Below, one piece after another: positions 11,633 to 23,335 of a stretch of DNA of 64,000 nt (position 1 is the stretch's first letter; each line of letters opens with the position of its first letter). Below the pieces are notes generated by a model that worked only from the letters and a program-made list of their open reading frames with translations, ran no database searches and was not told the DNA's origin. Origin of the DNA: Venturia oleaginea (Eukaryota > Ascomycota > Dothideomycetes > Venturiales > Venturiaceae). Location of the stretch: NCBI GenBank assembly GCA_013176395.1, contig JABMLP010000008.1, positions 1,054,001-1,118,000 of the forward strand, read 5' to 3'. The position numbers were made by a program, and so were the translations under genes.

Positions 11633-13448
11633 ACGTGTTCCACCACCCAACCGCTCAAAATCTGCCAAGACTTCTACCATTCCTCTTATGTGATTATGTC
11701 TGAACAACGAAACGCACTATTACTCCAACACGAAGGGAGAATCCAGCTCGCACTCCAAGCCCTCCAAGCCGGCCAATTCCGAAGCCAACGGGCCGCCGCT
11801 CGTGCCTTTGACGTTAAACAGCGAATCCTCTCTGAGCGCGTTAAAGGAGTCCCATTTATCCTCGAAACACCACCAAATGGTCGGAAACTTACCCTTACCG
11901 CGAAGAGTAAACGCTTTTCCGATACATTCTTGACCTCGATTCGCGAGGATTTGCGCCCCGGCTTTGTGAGGTAGCAGATATGGCCGATAAACTGCTAGCT
12001 ATACGCGGCGGAGAGCCAATGGGCAAAAACTGGGCTGAGAGGTTCGTTACGCGCTCAGATGAGCTCAAGATGGCCTTCGACCGAGCCAAGGATAGGCAGA
12101 GGATACTACAGGAAGATCCAGAGATTATTGGCGCGTGGTTCAAGCTCGTTGCAGATACCAAAGCCAAGTACGGCGTCCACGACGAGGATACACACAACTT
12201 TGACGAGATTGGCTTCCAGATGGGTGTTATTGGGTCAATGAAGGTCGTTACAGCCTCCGAGAGACGTACAAGGCCGGAACTCATTCAGCCGGGCGATCGC
12301 GAATGGGTTACGGTTATCCAGAGTATCTGCGTCGCTGGGTATGCAACCCCACCCTTCATTATCTACAAAGGACGCGTTCATATCTCTGCGTGGTACGAGG
12401 AGGCAGATATACCGCGCAATTGGAAGCTTTCAGTCTCTGAGAACGGCTAGACAAATAACGCGCTTGGTCTTGAGTGGTTAAAGCATTTTGACGCGCATAC
12501 AAAGGTGCGGCAGGTGGGGGGGTACAGGCTACTCATTTTGGACGGCCATGAGAGCCATCTCAACCAGAATTTTAAGGACTACTGCCTCGAAAATAAGATT
12601 CTGACCCTCTGCATGCCATCGCACTCGTCGCATATACTCCAGCCCCTTGACGTGGTCTGCTTCTCGCCGTTGAAGCGCAAGTACTCCCAACGCATCCGGG
12701 ACTTGGTGCGCCGACGCGTGTACCATATCAACAAGGAAGGCTTTCTCCCTGCCTTCAAAGACGCGTTTTTCGACGTGTTTACAAAAGAGAACTGTCAAAA
12801 GGCCTTTGAGGCAGTAGGGCTAGTCCCTATCGACGCGCAGGCGGTATTGGACCGCCTTGAAGTACGGCTACGTACCTCGCCAGAACCCCGTCTCCCAGAA
12901 ACGCCGTGGCAGGCAAAGACTCCAAGCAATACTCATGAATTTGGATCCCAATCCAAGCTTGTAAGCGACTCTTTTACTCGGTCACCAGTTACTGCGCAGG
13001 CTGGCTTTTCCCAGCTTGTTAAGGGCGCTGAATTGATGCTTCACCAAAACGCTCTACTCGTTGCGTGCAACCACGAGCTTGAAGAGCAATTGGCAGTAAT
13101 AACGAACCGAAAATCGCGCAAAGGAAGCGGATCCAGCAAGGTGGTACTATTGAGTATGGGACTGCAGCAGCGCAGGTAGCTGCAGAGGCGTCTATAGCGC
13201 CCCAGGGATCAAAGAAGGCTCGTGGTAGTGGTGGTCAAGAAACAGCCCGACCAATTCAACGGCGCTGTGGGAACTGCGGCGTAACTGGGCATAATGCGCG
13301 AACTTGTAAAAAAGATATCGAGATATCTTCTGAATCAGATAGTAGCACGACGGACTTAGAATCTATTGTTGATAGCGAAAAAATTGAAGAGTCGTAACAT
13401 GAGATGGTCGTGCCAAGAAATTTGGACCGGTTGGGTGGTGGAGTACGT
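11633..13448 (+). mobile_element. Fot1/pogo-type DNA transposon (copy A)
   Basis: Complete-length element of 1816 bp. The left end is ACGTGTTCCACCACCCAACC and the right end is its inverted partner with two differences (ACGTACTCCACC...). It is flanked by a TA dinucleotide on each side (11631-11632 and 13449-13450), the target duplication expected for Tc1/mariner/pogo elements. It carries one transposase relic. Related copies lie at 17.1, 18.7, 39.5 and 59.0 kb; the nearest relative is the 59.0 kb copy. Confidence 0.88.
11696..13397 (+). pseudogene. pogo/Fot1 transposase (copy A), broken
   Basis: Starts MSEQRNALLLQHEG with an HTH (psq-like) DNA-binding region. The DDE catalytic domain has YGVHDEDTHNFDEIGFQMG (first Asp), LLILDGHESH (second Asp) and ILQPLDVVCFSPLKRKYSQ (third Asp). 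The frame is shifted near 11900-11970, has a TAG at 12448 where copy B has Trp (NGWTNNALG), and is shifted again near 13120. The C-terminal part after that shift holds a CCHC zinc knuckle (CGNCGVTGHNARTC) and an acidic tail. Not functional as it stands. Confidence 0.85.
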
Positions 13449-13450
13449 TA

Positions 13451-14141
13451 CATAACATCTCAAGATATACGATTCTCGCGTCTCCCTCTTCGAATCCATG
13501 CGTTCGGAACAATCCAAATAGTCTTGCAACTTCGATTGAACGTCGGCTGTCTGCAGATATAGGGCCAATTTATTCGTAGAATATGTCCTAGAAATGCTCC
13601 CGGAGCTTAATTTAATCGGGATGAAAATGCTAACTGCTTAAAGTCTAAACACCAAGTATTGCTTCGAGACCGCTAGGGGAGAGCCTAAGCGGGGCAATTA
13701 TAGCATCAGCCCAATTGATAACGCCTGTGATATAACTAGTTGCTTTATTTACGTGGAAGTTGTTCTCCAAGAAGTCGTCGTACTGGATAGTGCCAGGATA
13801 CTATGGCTGGAAGAGTAACGGAAGCCCTTAGCGTGCCTCGTCTAACTTCTTAAGAATTTGTGCAGGTAATCCCTAAGAAATCCGGTCTAAGGCGCGATAG
13901 TACTCTTTAAGTAAGCCAGAAGGTTGCTTAACCGCTAGTTTTCGATTAGTAGGAGCTTATAGTAGTAGCAATAATATCTTTAACGAACCTTACAAATTCC
14001 TACACTATTTGACGTAAACGCTCTTATAATCCAAGAGTAAGAAAGTGATACCGAACCCGATAGAAAGCAGTGTTACAGGTCACCTCAAGACCGAAAAGCA
14101 GGGACAGTGGGACTTGCAGAGGATGGTTGGATAACAAGAAG
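13451..14141. other. AT-rich non-coding stretch
   Basis: No gene seen. It has many TA dinucleotides and frequent stops in all frames, as expected of old repeat DNA altered by RIP-type C-to-T mutation. This is an impression only; a RIP index was not computed. Confidence 0.35.
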
Positions 14142-14640
14142 TTGTTGTTAGGACTGATGTGGAGTGGAATCCGTTGGGCGCACAAGAGGGGACTGGTGCA
14201 ACCAGGTCAGTCCTAAGAGAGAATAATACGTGCAGGAGTCACGTGATATTCCCACAGTTTCCACAGCACTTGGCATTGCCCACAGTGTGGGAAGTGTGGG
14301 AAGAGCCAAGAGGTGTGGGAATACACCTTGGCACCCAGAACCAGAAGGGTATATAGGGAGGACGTTGGACGGACTTTTCTTTCTCTCTTCGTGGTTATCT
14401 CATGTTATGTTTCTCACATAGGAGCTTCTTCAGTAACGACCTTTTACTTAGATACAATCAAGCACAAGTCATATGCACACGAAGCAAGCCCACCCCCAAC
14501 CTTCATACTAACCGACAAGCGTTCATGATTGATCTGAGGATCAAATCGGTTAGACGACAATTGAATTGGGAGATACATCGGACGGCTAGGATCTAGTGAG
14601 CCTCCAAAGAACCTGAGCAAGGAAAGGTACTTAAGGTAAG
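14142..14640 (+). repeat. Possible solo LTR or LTR-like promoter
   Basis: Begins TGTTGTTAGGACTGATG and contains a TATA-like box (GGTATATAGGG near 14349) followed by a pyrimidine-rich start-like region, as in fungal LTRs. No second copy is present in the window and no clean CA end or target duplication could be fixed. Confidence 0.25.
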
Positions 14641-14961
14641 TACTTCCAGACTGATATTGCCCTTACCCCAAACCCGCGGACCAGAACAAGAGAACACAGG
14701 TGTCAAGAAGGTCTTGACATAATCAACTGTGTTGAGAAACGAGTTCCCCGTAACACTATAACCCGTGTTTCGATATCCCAGTTATTCTTAGTCCGACGAT
14801 CTATTAATAAAAGAAGAAGTATCCCTATATAACGGTATCTAAGAAGCCGTAATTCCCTATCACTTTCTATACCTATATCACCGAGTATACGAACGACTTT
14901 CTATAAGAACTAGTTTTAAAATCGCTATGAACCGTTTTCCAGCGGTTCCTTACTTGTGGCG

Positions 14962-14991
14962 AGGGTTAGGGTTAGGGTTAGGGTTAGGGTT
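14962..14991 (+). repeat. Interstitial telomeric repeat, five TTAGGG-type units
   Basis: Five perfect tandem AGGGTT units (30 bp), the canonical telomere repeat of filamentous fungi. They sit immediately before the truncated transposase frame of a MULE. The G-rich strand is the plus strand, so a telomere here would have pointed to the right. Sequence to the left is AT-rich and non-coding. Confidence 0.9.
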
Positions 14992-16800
14992 CGACAACGC
15001 GGCAATCTACTCGAAGGCAGCGGCTTCACTAACGACATCTACCAAACAATTATAGAAGCCGGAACATACAATGGAGCCTTCTACAGATTCAAGAGAGCAG
15101 AGAATAATGTCTTCCTCGCCGCCGCAGTGCTACCAACGGCTGCAATCGTTACCTGGCATGCAAATCGCAAATTTCTTGTTTTGGATGGCGCACACTGCTC
15201 ATCAAAATACGGAGGTATATTACTTCTTGCTACAACCATTGACCATAATGAGAAGACGCTTATCCTTGCTTGGGCAATTGTGCCTTCAGAATCAAAAGAA
15301 TGGTGCAATTGGTTCTTAGAGTTCCTTCAAGTAAATCTTATCCAGCCATATCTTGATGAAGAAGATGAGAATGAAGGCGATGAGACGTACTCACCACTGC
15401 GCTTCGCAATCATCACCGATCGCGGCAAAGGTTTGGATCCTGCAATCAAGAAGTACTTCCCAGAACCTTATACCTTTCACTACTTCTGTACACAGCATCT
15501 CGCAGAGAATGTTTCCAGCGCTTACGGCAAACTAATTGAAGCGCTCTTCCGGCAAGCGATGCAGGCCGAAACTGTGAGTGAGCACGCTGCGCTGATTGGA
15601 AAGATTCGTGTAATCTCGCCCGCAGCGATTGACTACATTGACGGCATTGGTGATCGCAAGACTTACTGTAAAGCATATGCGCCGTTGACGGAATACCCTC
15701 GATATGGACATACTACTTCCAACATTGGAGAGTCAATGAACAGCATATTACGTTAAGAGAGACAGCTCAATCCAGTTCATATACTTGAGGCGATCTGGAC
15801 CAAGCAAATGCAGCTCTTCTTCAAGCGCAGTCAATTTTATCACGGTAATGAGGTCTTCTACGGCAAGGAGTTCACCAAATTTGCAACTCAACATCAACAC
15901 GATCGCCTCAATCTTGGTCGCAAAATGGTTGGCTACCCTTCTAGCCGTACGGTAGTCCTTGTGAGGCTTCATGAGTCTCCCGGCGCTGCAGGCTGGGTTG
16001 TAGACCTTGATAAAGGAGTCTGCGATTGCCTAGAATGGCAGGACCATCGTCTACCATGTGCTCACGTTTTTGCGGCCATTCTAGCTCTCAAATACGACCT
16101 CAAAATTGTGTATACTGACGGCAATTCTACTATTTACGAGCGCAGTCAATACCGCAAAGCCTACAGCGGCTCACTACGCCCAGTTTTGATCAAGAATCTC
16201 ATTCCAGATGGTCAAACTCTCCCTAGTGAGCCAAATCGTAAGCCAGGACGTCCGAAGCATCTTCGTATGCGCAAGCATAATGTGAATAGCCGTATTCGAA
16301 AGGACTCTCAACGCAAAGGAGCCACGGCCGCTGAACGATCAACCCAGGGTAAAAAATCATCAAAAGCAGCGTCTAAAAACGCTACCAAAGGCCGCCGGAA
16401 GCGTAATGAAACCATCGAAATCTCAGACGAGTCTTCATCATCTAGCGACTCGGAATCTGACGAAGAAGCGGCGGTATTTGATCACGATCTTGAAGCCGAA
16501 ATGGATGCTACTTACGATGAGATTATATCTTCTCGTCAGGCCCAAAACACCGAGATTTCTGAAGATGAGGCCGCCTTTGACGATGCTGACGATGCTCTTG
16601 AAGAGCTCCTACAGATTAAGGCTACTCAGGTTAGTCAGAAAGAGCCATTACCACCAAAAGTTACCAAGAAGCGCTCTCGCAATACAGCAGAAACTCAGAC
16701 TTTAATACTACAGGCTTCCAACAAACGCCCGAAACGTTCACAAGGCAATTGCCGTCACTGCGGCTCTCCAAATCACTCAGGAGCTGCTTGTACAAGGTGA
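14992..16800 (+). pseudogene. Mutator-like (MULE) transposase, copy 1, 5'-truncated with one internal stop
   Basis: About 600 codons in one frame. The MULE transposase domain starts at RQRGNLLEGSGF, with FLVLDGAHCSSKYGGILLLA (first Asp), ITDRGKGLDPAIKKYFPE (second Asp) and FCTQHLAENV. A SWIM zinc finger reads CDCLEWQDHRLPCAHVFAA. An acidic Ser-rich region follows and then a C-terminal zinc knuckle, CRHCGSPNHSGAAC. One TAA at 15754-15756 interrupts an otherwise open frame (the next residues ERQLNPVHILEAIW align with copy 2). Compared with copy 2 the first part of the protein is missing; the break is at the telomeric repeat. This is the best-kept MULE frame in the window, yet not functional. 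Confidence 0.88.
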
Positions 16801-17065
16801 GGGAAGTAGATAGGAAGAGCGGAGTTGACGGGGGTTGTAATAGAGGGAGGGAGGGAGGGAGGTTGTTGGAGTAGTTTAATAAATACGATATTAGCTGACT
16901 CTGAATTGCTCAAAAATGCAATAAAAGCCTTCTATATACTATTTACATGCGGTATAGCGCGTATACTTACTGCGACTGCGACGTTGTCGCCATCCAAAGG
17001 TGGGTCAAATTCATAGACAAAATTTATTGCTAATACATACATTTACAGTCTAGAATGTATGTGTT
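16801..17065. other. 3' flank of MULE copy 1
   Basis: Contains a (GGGA)n run near 16843-16862 and an AT-rich part with GAATGTATG motifs like those near the MULE copy 2 end. Probably the 3' subterminal part of the MULE, into which the next pogo element inserted. No gene. Confidence 0.4.
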
Positions 17066-18361
17066 CATACGGCAATTAACCGGTTATTTTTGCCTCCCTG
17101 AACTAAGAACTGACCCTGTTGAGCCTGTAAAACACCTCCATGTGCAATATACTGTCTACGATATTGTTGCTTCTGTTTTCGTCGTTGGTTCTCTACACGA
17201 AGCTTCTTATTCTCTTCTGCAAGTATCGCTGCAGAATTCATCGCGACTTGGCATCCTTTGATAAGTTAACTGATTGCTTGACTGCTTGGGCTCTGAGATT
17301 GGCGATAAGAAGGTCTCGGACGAGCTGAGCCTGCTGTTGAAGCTGAGCTATTGTACGAGGAGTTTCTGACATCCACTGTGGTGCTACTCTATGGGGTGTC
17401 CCTGGTGGTGATGGCGTTTTGGTGACTGTAAGCGACGAAAGAACACGCTGCGGGTTGTATGGAACAAGTCCTGTCGCTTGAAAACCGCTCTTGATATTCT
17501 GCTCAGAGAAGACAGTTGGTCGGGTGCTTGTATAGATCGATAGAAAGTCCTCTTTGTGGATATGGTGGGTTCCTTGACGAACAAGCTCTTGAACTGCTTG
17601 ACCGTACGAGCGTTTCAGAGGCGAAAAACAACTTACATCAAGCGGCTGAAGAAGATGGGATGTGTGTGGCGGCATACAGAGTGTATTAATGTTGTTTGTA
17701 CAACAATATCCGTCAAACTCTGGTGTTGCGTGACTGTTGTAGCCATCGAGGATAAGGAGACGGTGAGTACCCTTTGTACGAGCTTCTGTATGAGTATTGA
17801 AGTGCTTGATCCACTCAAATCCAAGCTCATTAGTTGTCCAGCCATTTTCGCTTACAGCAATAACCTAATCAGCCGGTAAATGATGATACCAGTTTGATTG
17901 ATGCACTTTTCCAGGAAGGATAATGAATGGCGGTATCGCCCAGCCTGACGCGTTGATTCCCTCGATCGCTGTTGTCCATTCACGATTCCCTGGCTGTACG
18001 ACAGTTGCTCGTCCAACTGTATCTGCACTTGTAACCACCTTTGCAGTCGCAATAACCCCCATCATGAAGCCAGTCTCATCAAAATTGTATGTATCCTCTA
18101 TAAGGATACCGAACAACAGACGCATCTCTTCAACGCGCTGAAACCATGCGTTAATTATCACTGGATCTTCGTATTTTGCACGCTGTGAATGGAATTTGCG
18201 ATTCCACTTTGTACGAAGCTCAGTTTGAGTGGAGATAAAGCGGGATACCTAATCTAGCCTCTTTGTGGGCTGATTCAGGCGTTGGTGTTGACATTATCGC
18301 AATTATTGTACGAAGAGAATGGACTTTTTGATGGGGTGGCCCACTGAGTCGTGAAACACGT
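17066..18361 (-). mobile_element. Fot1/pogo-type transposon (copy D), 3'-truncated and internally deleted
   Basis: The minus-strand 5' end at 18361 begins ACGTGTTTCACGACTCAGTG and is preceded by TA (18362-18363). The transposase reads MSTPTPESAHKEARL and then jumps to a part about 100 residues later, so the HTH region is deleted. The catalytic region remains: DTYNFDETGFMMG, LLILDGYNSH and LLQPLDVSCFSPLKRSYGQ, with stops (for example after HHLPAD near 17865). It ends after a QGQFLVQGG-like stretch near 17066, so the zinc knuckle and right TIR are lost. It is closely related to copy C. Confidence 0.82.
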
Positions 18362-18460
18362 TATGTATAAGGACTTATACATACATTGTATGTATTAGTC
18401 CTTAGAATGTATGTACGAGGTCATTTCGGCGATGTATGTTGGTTTTGAGTCATTAGCCCG

Positions 18461-18681
18461 ACGGGGCGGATTCGGGTATCAGGAGGAAGGAGCAGCAGCA
18501 GGAACAGGTATCATTCAACAGGCAGGTTTGACGACAGGACGTAGCTCAAAGAGCTACGAATTGGTTGAAGCCACGCAGGCTTTAAAACCCTTTCTTCGGC
18601 AGAACTACGGTTCTGCCTTGATCACGTACCGTGGGGCCACCCCAACGGCGGGAGAGACTTGTCCGCGGTCGTACCGTGACA
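18461..18681. repeat. Hairpin-rich MITE, copy 1
   Basis: Nearly identical to 51196-51451 apart from about 30 bp missing internally and the first four bases. It ends in CCGTGACA. It contains two perfect small hairpins: GTAGCTC-AAA-GAGCTAC and GGCAGAAC-TACG-GTTCTGCC. A CCCG flanks both ends and may be a remnant target duplication. No coding capacity. Confidence 0.75.
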
Positions 18682-18722
18682 CCCGAGCGTAATATACTAC
18701 GCGTAAGCAAAGATATATATTG

Positions 18723-20556
18723 ACGTGTTTCACCATTCACTTGGCCACCCCACTCACCTGGCCACCCAACCAAAAAGTCTAATCCCTTCGTACAATTATC
18801 GCGTTAATGTCAGCACCAACCCCCGGATCGGCTTGCAAAGAGGCTAGATTACTTCTTGCGAAGCAGAGCTTTCAAACGAATCCAAATTTAAGTCAACGTC
18901 AAATCTCAGCGTCGTACGATATTCCTCGATCTACACTTCAGTCTCGTCTTCAAGGTGGTAAACCACGAAGCGAATCTAACCACCAAAAGAGAAAGTTACA
19001 AATACATGAAGAGCAGGCTCTGGTTCAGTGGATCCTAGACCTTGATCGACGAGGATTTCCGCCCCAAATTATCGACGTACGACGAATGGCAAACGCTTTA
19101 CTCGAAAAACGCGGTACGAATCCTCCACCGTCATTAGTCGGGAAGAACTGGGTATCCCGCTTCATCAACGCTCAGCCGGAGCTTTGTACGAAGTGGAATC
19201 GTAAATTCCATTCACAGCGTGCAAAATGCGAAGATCCAGCGACAATCAACGCGTGGTTTCAGCGTGTTGAAGAGACGCGTCTATCGTACGGCATCCTTAC
19301 GGAGGATATATACAATTTTGACGAGACTGGCTTTATGGTGGGGGTTATCGCGACCTCAAAGGTGGTTAAAAGCGCAGATACAGTCGAACGAGCAACTGTT
19401 GTACAGCCAGGGAATCGTGAATGGATAACAGCGATTGAGGGAATCAACGCGTCAGGCTGGGCAATTCCGCCGTTTATTATCCTTCCTGGAAAAGTACATC
19501 AATCAAACTGGTACCGTCAGTTACCGGCCGATTGGGTTATTGCTATCAGCAATAATGGCTGGACAACTGATGAGCTTGGATTTGAGTGGATCAAGCACTT
19601 CAATACTCATACCGAAGCTCGTACGAAGGGTACCCACCGCCTCCTTATCCTCGATGGCCACAGCAGTCACGCAACACCAGACTTTGACAAATATTGTCGT
19701 ACGAATAACATCATCACACTCTGTATGCCGCCACACACATCTCATCTTCTTCAGCCGCTTGATGTAAGCTGTTTTTCGCCTTTGAAACGCTCGTACGGTC
19801 AAGCAGTTCAAGAGCTTGTTCGTCAGGGAACCCACCATATTGATAAAGAGGACTTTCTATCAATCTATGCAAGCATCCGACCTACTATCTTCTCTGAGCA
19901 GAATATTAAGAGCGGTTTTCAAGCGACAGGAATTATTCCGTACGACCCGCAGCGCGTTCTTTCGTCACTTACAGTTACCAAAACGCCCTCACCACCAGGT
20001 ACACCCCATGGAGGTAGCGCCACAGTGGACGTCAGAAACTCCTCGTACGATAGCTCAGCTTGAGCAGCAGGCTCAGCTCGTCCGAAATCTTCTTCATCGC
20101 CAATCTCAGAGCCCAAGTAGTCAAGCAATTGGTCAACTCATCAAAGGATGTCAAGTCGCAATGAATTCAGCAGTAATACTTGCAGAAGAGAATAGGAAGC
20201 TTCGTACAGAGAACCAACGACGAAAACAGAAGCAACAGTATCGTAGACGATATATTGCATATGGAGGCGTTTTACAAGCTCAACAGGGTCAGTTCTTGGT
20301 CGAGGGATGCGAAAATAGCTCTAGAGATAGTGTTCAAGATCAGGAAGTCGTCGTACGACAGCGAGCATTACCAGCATGTAGTGGCTGCGGTATTCAAGGT
20401 CATAAGATTAATCGATGCCCAAATACGTAAAGAATGTATTGTTAGAATTATTTTAATAAAAGCTGTATTGGTGGGAGGTTTATCGCACGATGACTTGAGA
20501 TTTAGTGGTTGGGGTGGCCAAGTGAGTGGGGTGGCCAAGTGAGTGGTGAAACACGT
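18723..20556 (+). mobile_element. Fot1/pogo-type DNA transposon (copy C), nearly intact
   Basis: 1834 bp. The left end is ACGTGTTTCACCATTCACTT and the right end is its inverted copy, with the subterminal motif CACTTGGCCACCCC repeated at each end. TA follows the right end; the left flank is TG, so the target duplication is imperfect. It carries one transposase with a single frameshift, making it the best-preserved pogo copy here. Confidence 0.88.
18807..20430 (+). pseudogene. pogo/Fot1 transposase (copy C), one frameshift
   Basis: The first 418 codons are open (18807-20063): a psq-type HTH (QISASYDIPRSTLQSRLQG), a CENP-B-type HTH (EEQALVQWILDLDRRGFPP) and the DDE domain with IYNFDETGFMVG, LLILDGHSSH and LLQPLDVSCFSPLKRSYGQ. 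One extra base in the CATGGAGGTAGC stretch near 20010, compared with copy D, shifts the frame. The remaining C terminus (to 20430) is in the +1 frame: a Gln/Arg-rich coiled region and a zinc knuckle, CSGCGIQGHKINRC. The catalytic domain is complete, so a truncated protein with all three Asp residues could still be made. Confidence 0.87.
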
Positions 20557-20612
20557 TAACGTAGGATAGATAATACGGGAGTAGTAGGGAGGTATAGTTC
20601 GAGTGGGTATAT

Positions 20613-20811
20613 TGTTGCAATATGGTGGTAACACCAACGGTTTCAAAGTCGTTTCAAAACCTGTTTGTTCTCACTCTTGTTTGCTCGGTATCTCTGCGGT
20701 GTCAGAACCCATGTCAGTACAATCTCTTTGTATAGATAGCCCTCATTTCCCACTCAGTTCGAGGGTTATGCAGTCACTCATTGAATTCATACTTTGTGTT
20801 GTTCCACCTCA
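20613..20811 (+). repeat. 5' LTR of copia 1
   Basis: 199 bp, TG...CA. It matches the 3' LTR at 31008-31206 with a handful of base changes, which suggests a fairly recent insertion. Confidence 0.9.
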
Positions 20812-20840
20812 GATAGTTATGAGCCCGGCTATCGCACAGG
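20812..20840 (+). promoter_or_regulatory. Primer-binding site of copia 1 (half-tRNA-iMet type)
   Basis: Directly after the 5' LTR lies GTTATGAGCCCGG, complementary to the anticodon stem-loop of initiator tRNA-Met (..GGGCTCATAAC..), then a part that could pair with the D arm. This is the internal, half-tRNA priming known for Drosophila copia and yeast Ty5. Confidence 0.65.
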
Positions 20841-21051
20841 GGTTTCCATCAGAATACGCTAAACTTCTTCAAGCTTACCGCTCTCGTTTAATACTCCTCT
20901 TCAGGCCTAGAGCTGCTGATTCTCGCACAATCCACGCGTAATCTTCGTGTTTTACAGCTATTCTGCCCCGACCCCGACGTCTCCTCCGAGGGAAGTTTCA
21001 ATAACATATTATCAACTTTTCAACCTCCATCGCTGCACAACGCTCTGCACG

Positions 21052-23028
21052 ATGCCTGAACAATCTACAAGAAAACTCAAGGCCTCAGAAGTCATTCTGG
21101 CATCTCCAAAAGACTAGGATGACTGGTTTGCACGCCATAAGGCCAACCTCATTCGTGCTGGAATCTGGAAATACGGCAATCCAGATCTGGCGACAGAGCC
21201 GACATTACCTACTGAACCCGAGCCTCCCACTCTATATCAAGCCACCAGCAAGGCAGCAGACATTCCAGCCGACATTACAGTTAATAATCTCTCTACAGAA
21301 GGCAGGACTCTGTACAGAATCTTACAAGATGACCATAAAGAGAGGTGGAAGTTATGGGAAAGAATTGATAGCAAACTTGATGCTTCAATGACTTCAATTG
21401 AGGAATCCATCTCCGCAGAATATGCCAGTTTGTTAACTGATTCCACTACAGTTTGGCAGATGTTAACAAACCTCAAGAAGATGATTGCACCAACCGCAAG
21501 AGCTAGGGAATTTTGAGGTTTTGAGAAACTATCAAGCTGTTTGCAAGGGCCCCAAAGGAAGTTCAATTGAAGCTTGGTTGATGAAATGGGATAAGGTATA
21601 CAGAGATGCAGTAAGAGTTGGATTGCCTGAGGTCAGTGGAGAGAGACCTTTGTATGCATTCCTTGAAGCTGTTCATTCTTATGATAGCTTTTGGGCTTCA
21701 TCAGAACGGCTTTCTATCACCAGATCTGTTGTTAGGGGAGAGACATCTGTTAGATGATACAGCCGCTGTTGGATGATACCACAATTTCAGTTAGCCGCGA
21801 AGTGGATATCGGTGGCATACAGCCGTCGGAATCATGTACCCGTCTTTTGATTTCAAAGCAATCACATCTGTATAACTATCGCTCGGTCACCGGTTCATTA
21901 TGAACCTCATGCAATCCTTAATCCTCCTCATCTTTTCACTGTGTATCATTCAAGAACATCAGTCTCAATCACTCAGCTTATCGAAGAATTCAATGCTGAG
22001 AGGTCCATCAACTCCAATCGCAAAGGTTCATCACACACATCATTTCAAACAGCAACACTCAATGGCCATCAACCATCATTACCTGGAGGGTCCAAGCCCT
22101 CTAAGTCACCTCCGGACTGTGTCTGTGGTGCCAAAGAATGGTTCAGCCAATGCCGTTACCTTCATCCTGAATTGAGGACACCTGAATGGAGGTCTGATGT
22201 CTCTGCTGCCACCAAAGTTGCTACTGCATTGAAGGCACCATCAGATGCTCTTAAGAACCACATGGATCGATGGGCTACTCGTCAAAACTCTACCACCACG
22301 GCCACAACCCAGGATTCTATCAAGTCATCCGGGAAGCCTAACTTTGCACTTGCCACTCGAGTGACATCAACTCCAATGGCAGTCTCATTCATCACTGAAT
22401 CCACTTCAAGTTACCGCAACTTATGGTTCCTTGGCAGTGGTTCATCAGATCATATTACCAACAATCCATCTATCTTTTCGGCGACCTCAGATGGCTCTCC
22501 AGGAGAGTCAGTTGTTTCAGGCGCTGGATCTACTGAAATCTTTGCCCGGGGCAAGGTTTCATTTACTGTACAATCTCCATTTGGTGAGGGCAACGCTCAT
22601 CTGGAAGGAGTACTTTTTGCCCTGGCTATGCTACCAATGTATTGAGCCTGGCAAAGCTCCTTGATAAGGCTTTTTTGGTGGATTTCAACGCTGGAACCAT
22701 CGCCACTGCTCAAGGAGAAGTTATTATCCTTTTCAAGAGAGAAGGTTCTATGTTTGTAGTGTCACAAAACCCGGAGTCACTTCCTCAGAGGGTGATTCCA
22801 TCTACCTCATTCGCCGCCGTTCGAAAGTCAGCTCGTCAAAAGCCTCCATTATCAGTTGATGGCAAGGCCATTCACGAGATCTATGGCCATATTTCGAAAG
22901 AGACTATGTCCCACCTTGAGGACAATGTCAATGGTATCATCATCACTGACCAATCAACTGCACCACAGTGCATTACGGAATGCCAAACGTGTGCATTATC
23001 AAAGATGACTCTGTCAAAAGATAGATGA
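21052..23028 (+). pseudogene. copia 1 gag-protease-preintegrase, broken
   Basis: Starts MPEQSTRKLKASEVILASPK, then an in-frame TAG. The gag helical region follows (TVWQMLTNLKKMIAPTARAR), with a frame change near 21510 and stops near 21755-21840. From 21941 comes a Cys/His-containing part (CVCGAKEWFSQCRYLHPE) and the protease-like NLWFLGSGSSDHITNNPS (DSG replaced by GSG). After another shift near 22640 comes the GAG-preintegrase His/Cys region (IHEIYGHISKETMSHLE ... CQTCALSKM). The nested element cuts it at 23012. At least three lesions are present. Confidence 0.8.
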
Positions 23029-23140
23029 AGCAGACTGAAGTCTGAATTGATATATGTGGGCATGCCCATATATATACACGATTGAGGGGCTCGTATTCAA
23101 GCTAGTACAAATGAGGTGAATGAAATGAGTTCATTTGACA
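23012..23140 (-). repeat. 3' LTR of copia 2
   Basis: 129 bp. It contains the self-complementary ATATGTGGGCATGCCCATAT, which is also in the right LTR. Confidence 0.9.
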
Positions 23141-23335
23141 GCCCCCCTGATTGAGACAGAATGAGATCGTGCAAATGAGTTGAATCCATTGAAAGATCCT
23201 GAAAGACCAAGGAGAATGCCAGCAGACATAGAGGAGAGAGATTAAGACCGCCAGCAGGCTAACCACATTGAGATAATATAATGATATGAAAGTGCCGCAA
23301 GTCGACTCAGATTGAGGGCCATGGAATCGCGTCAA

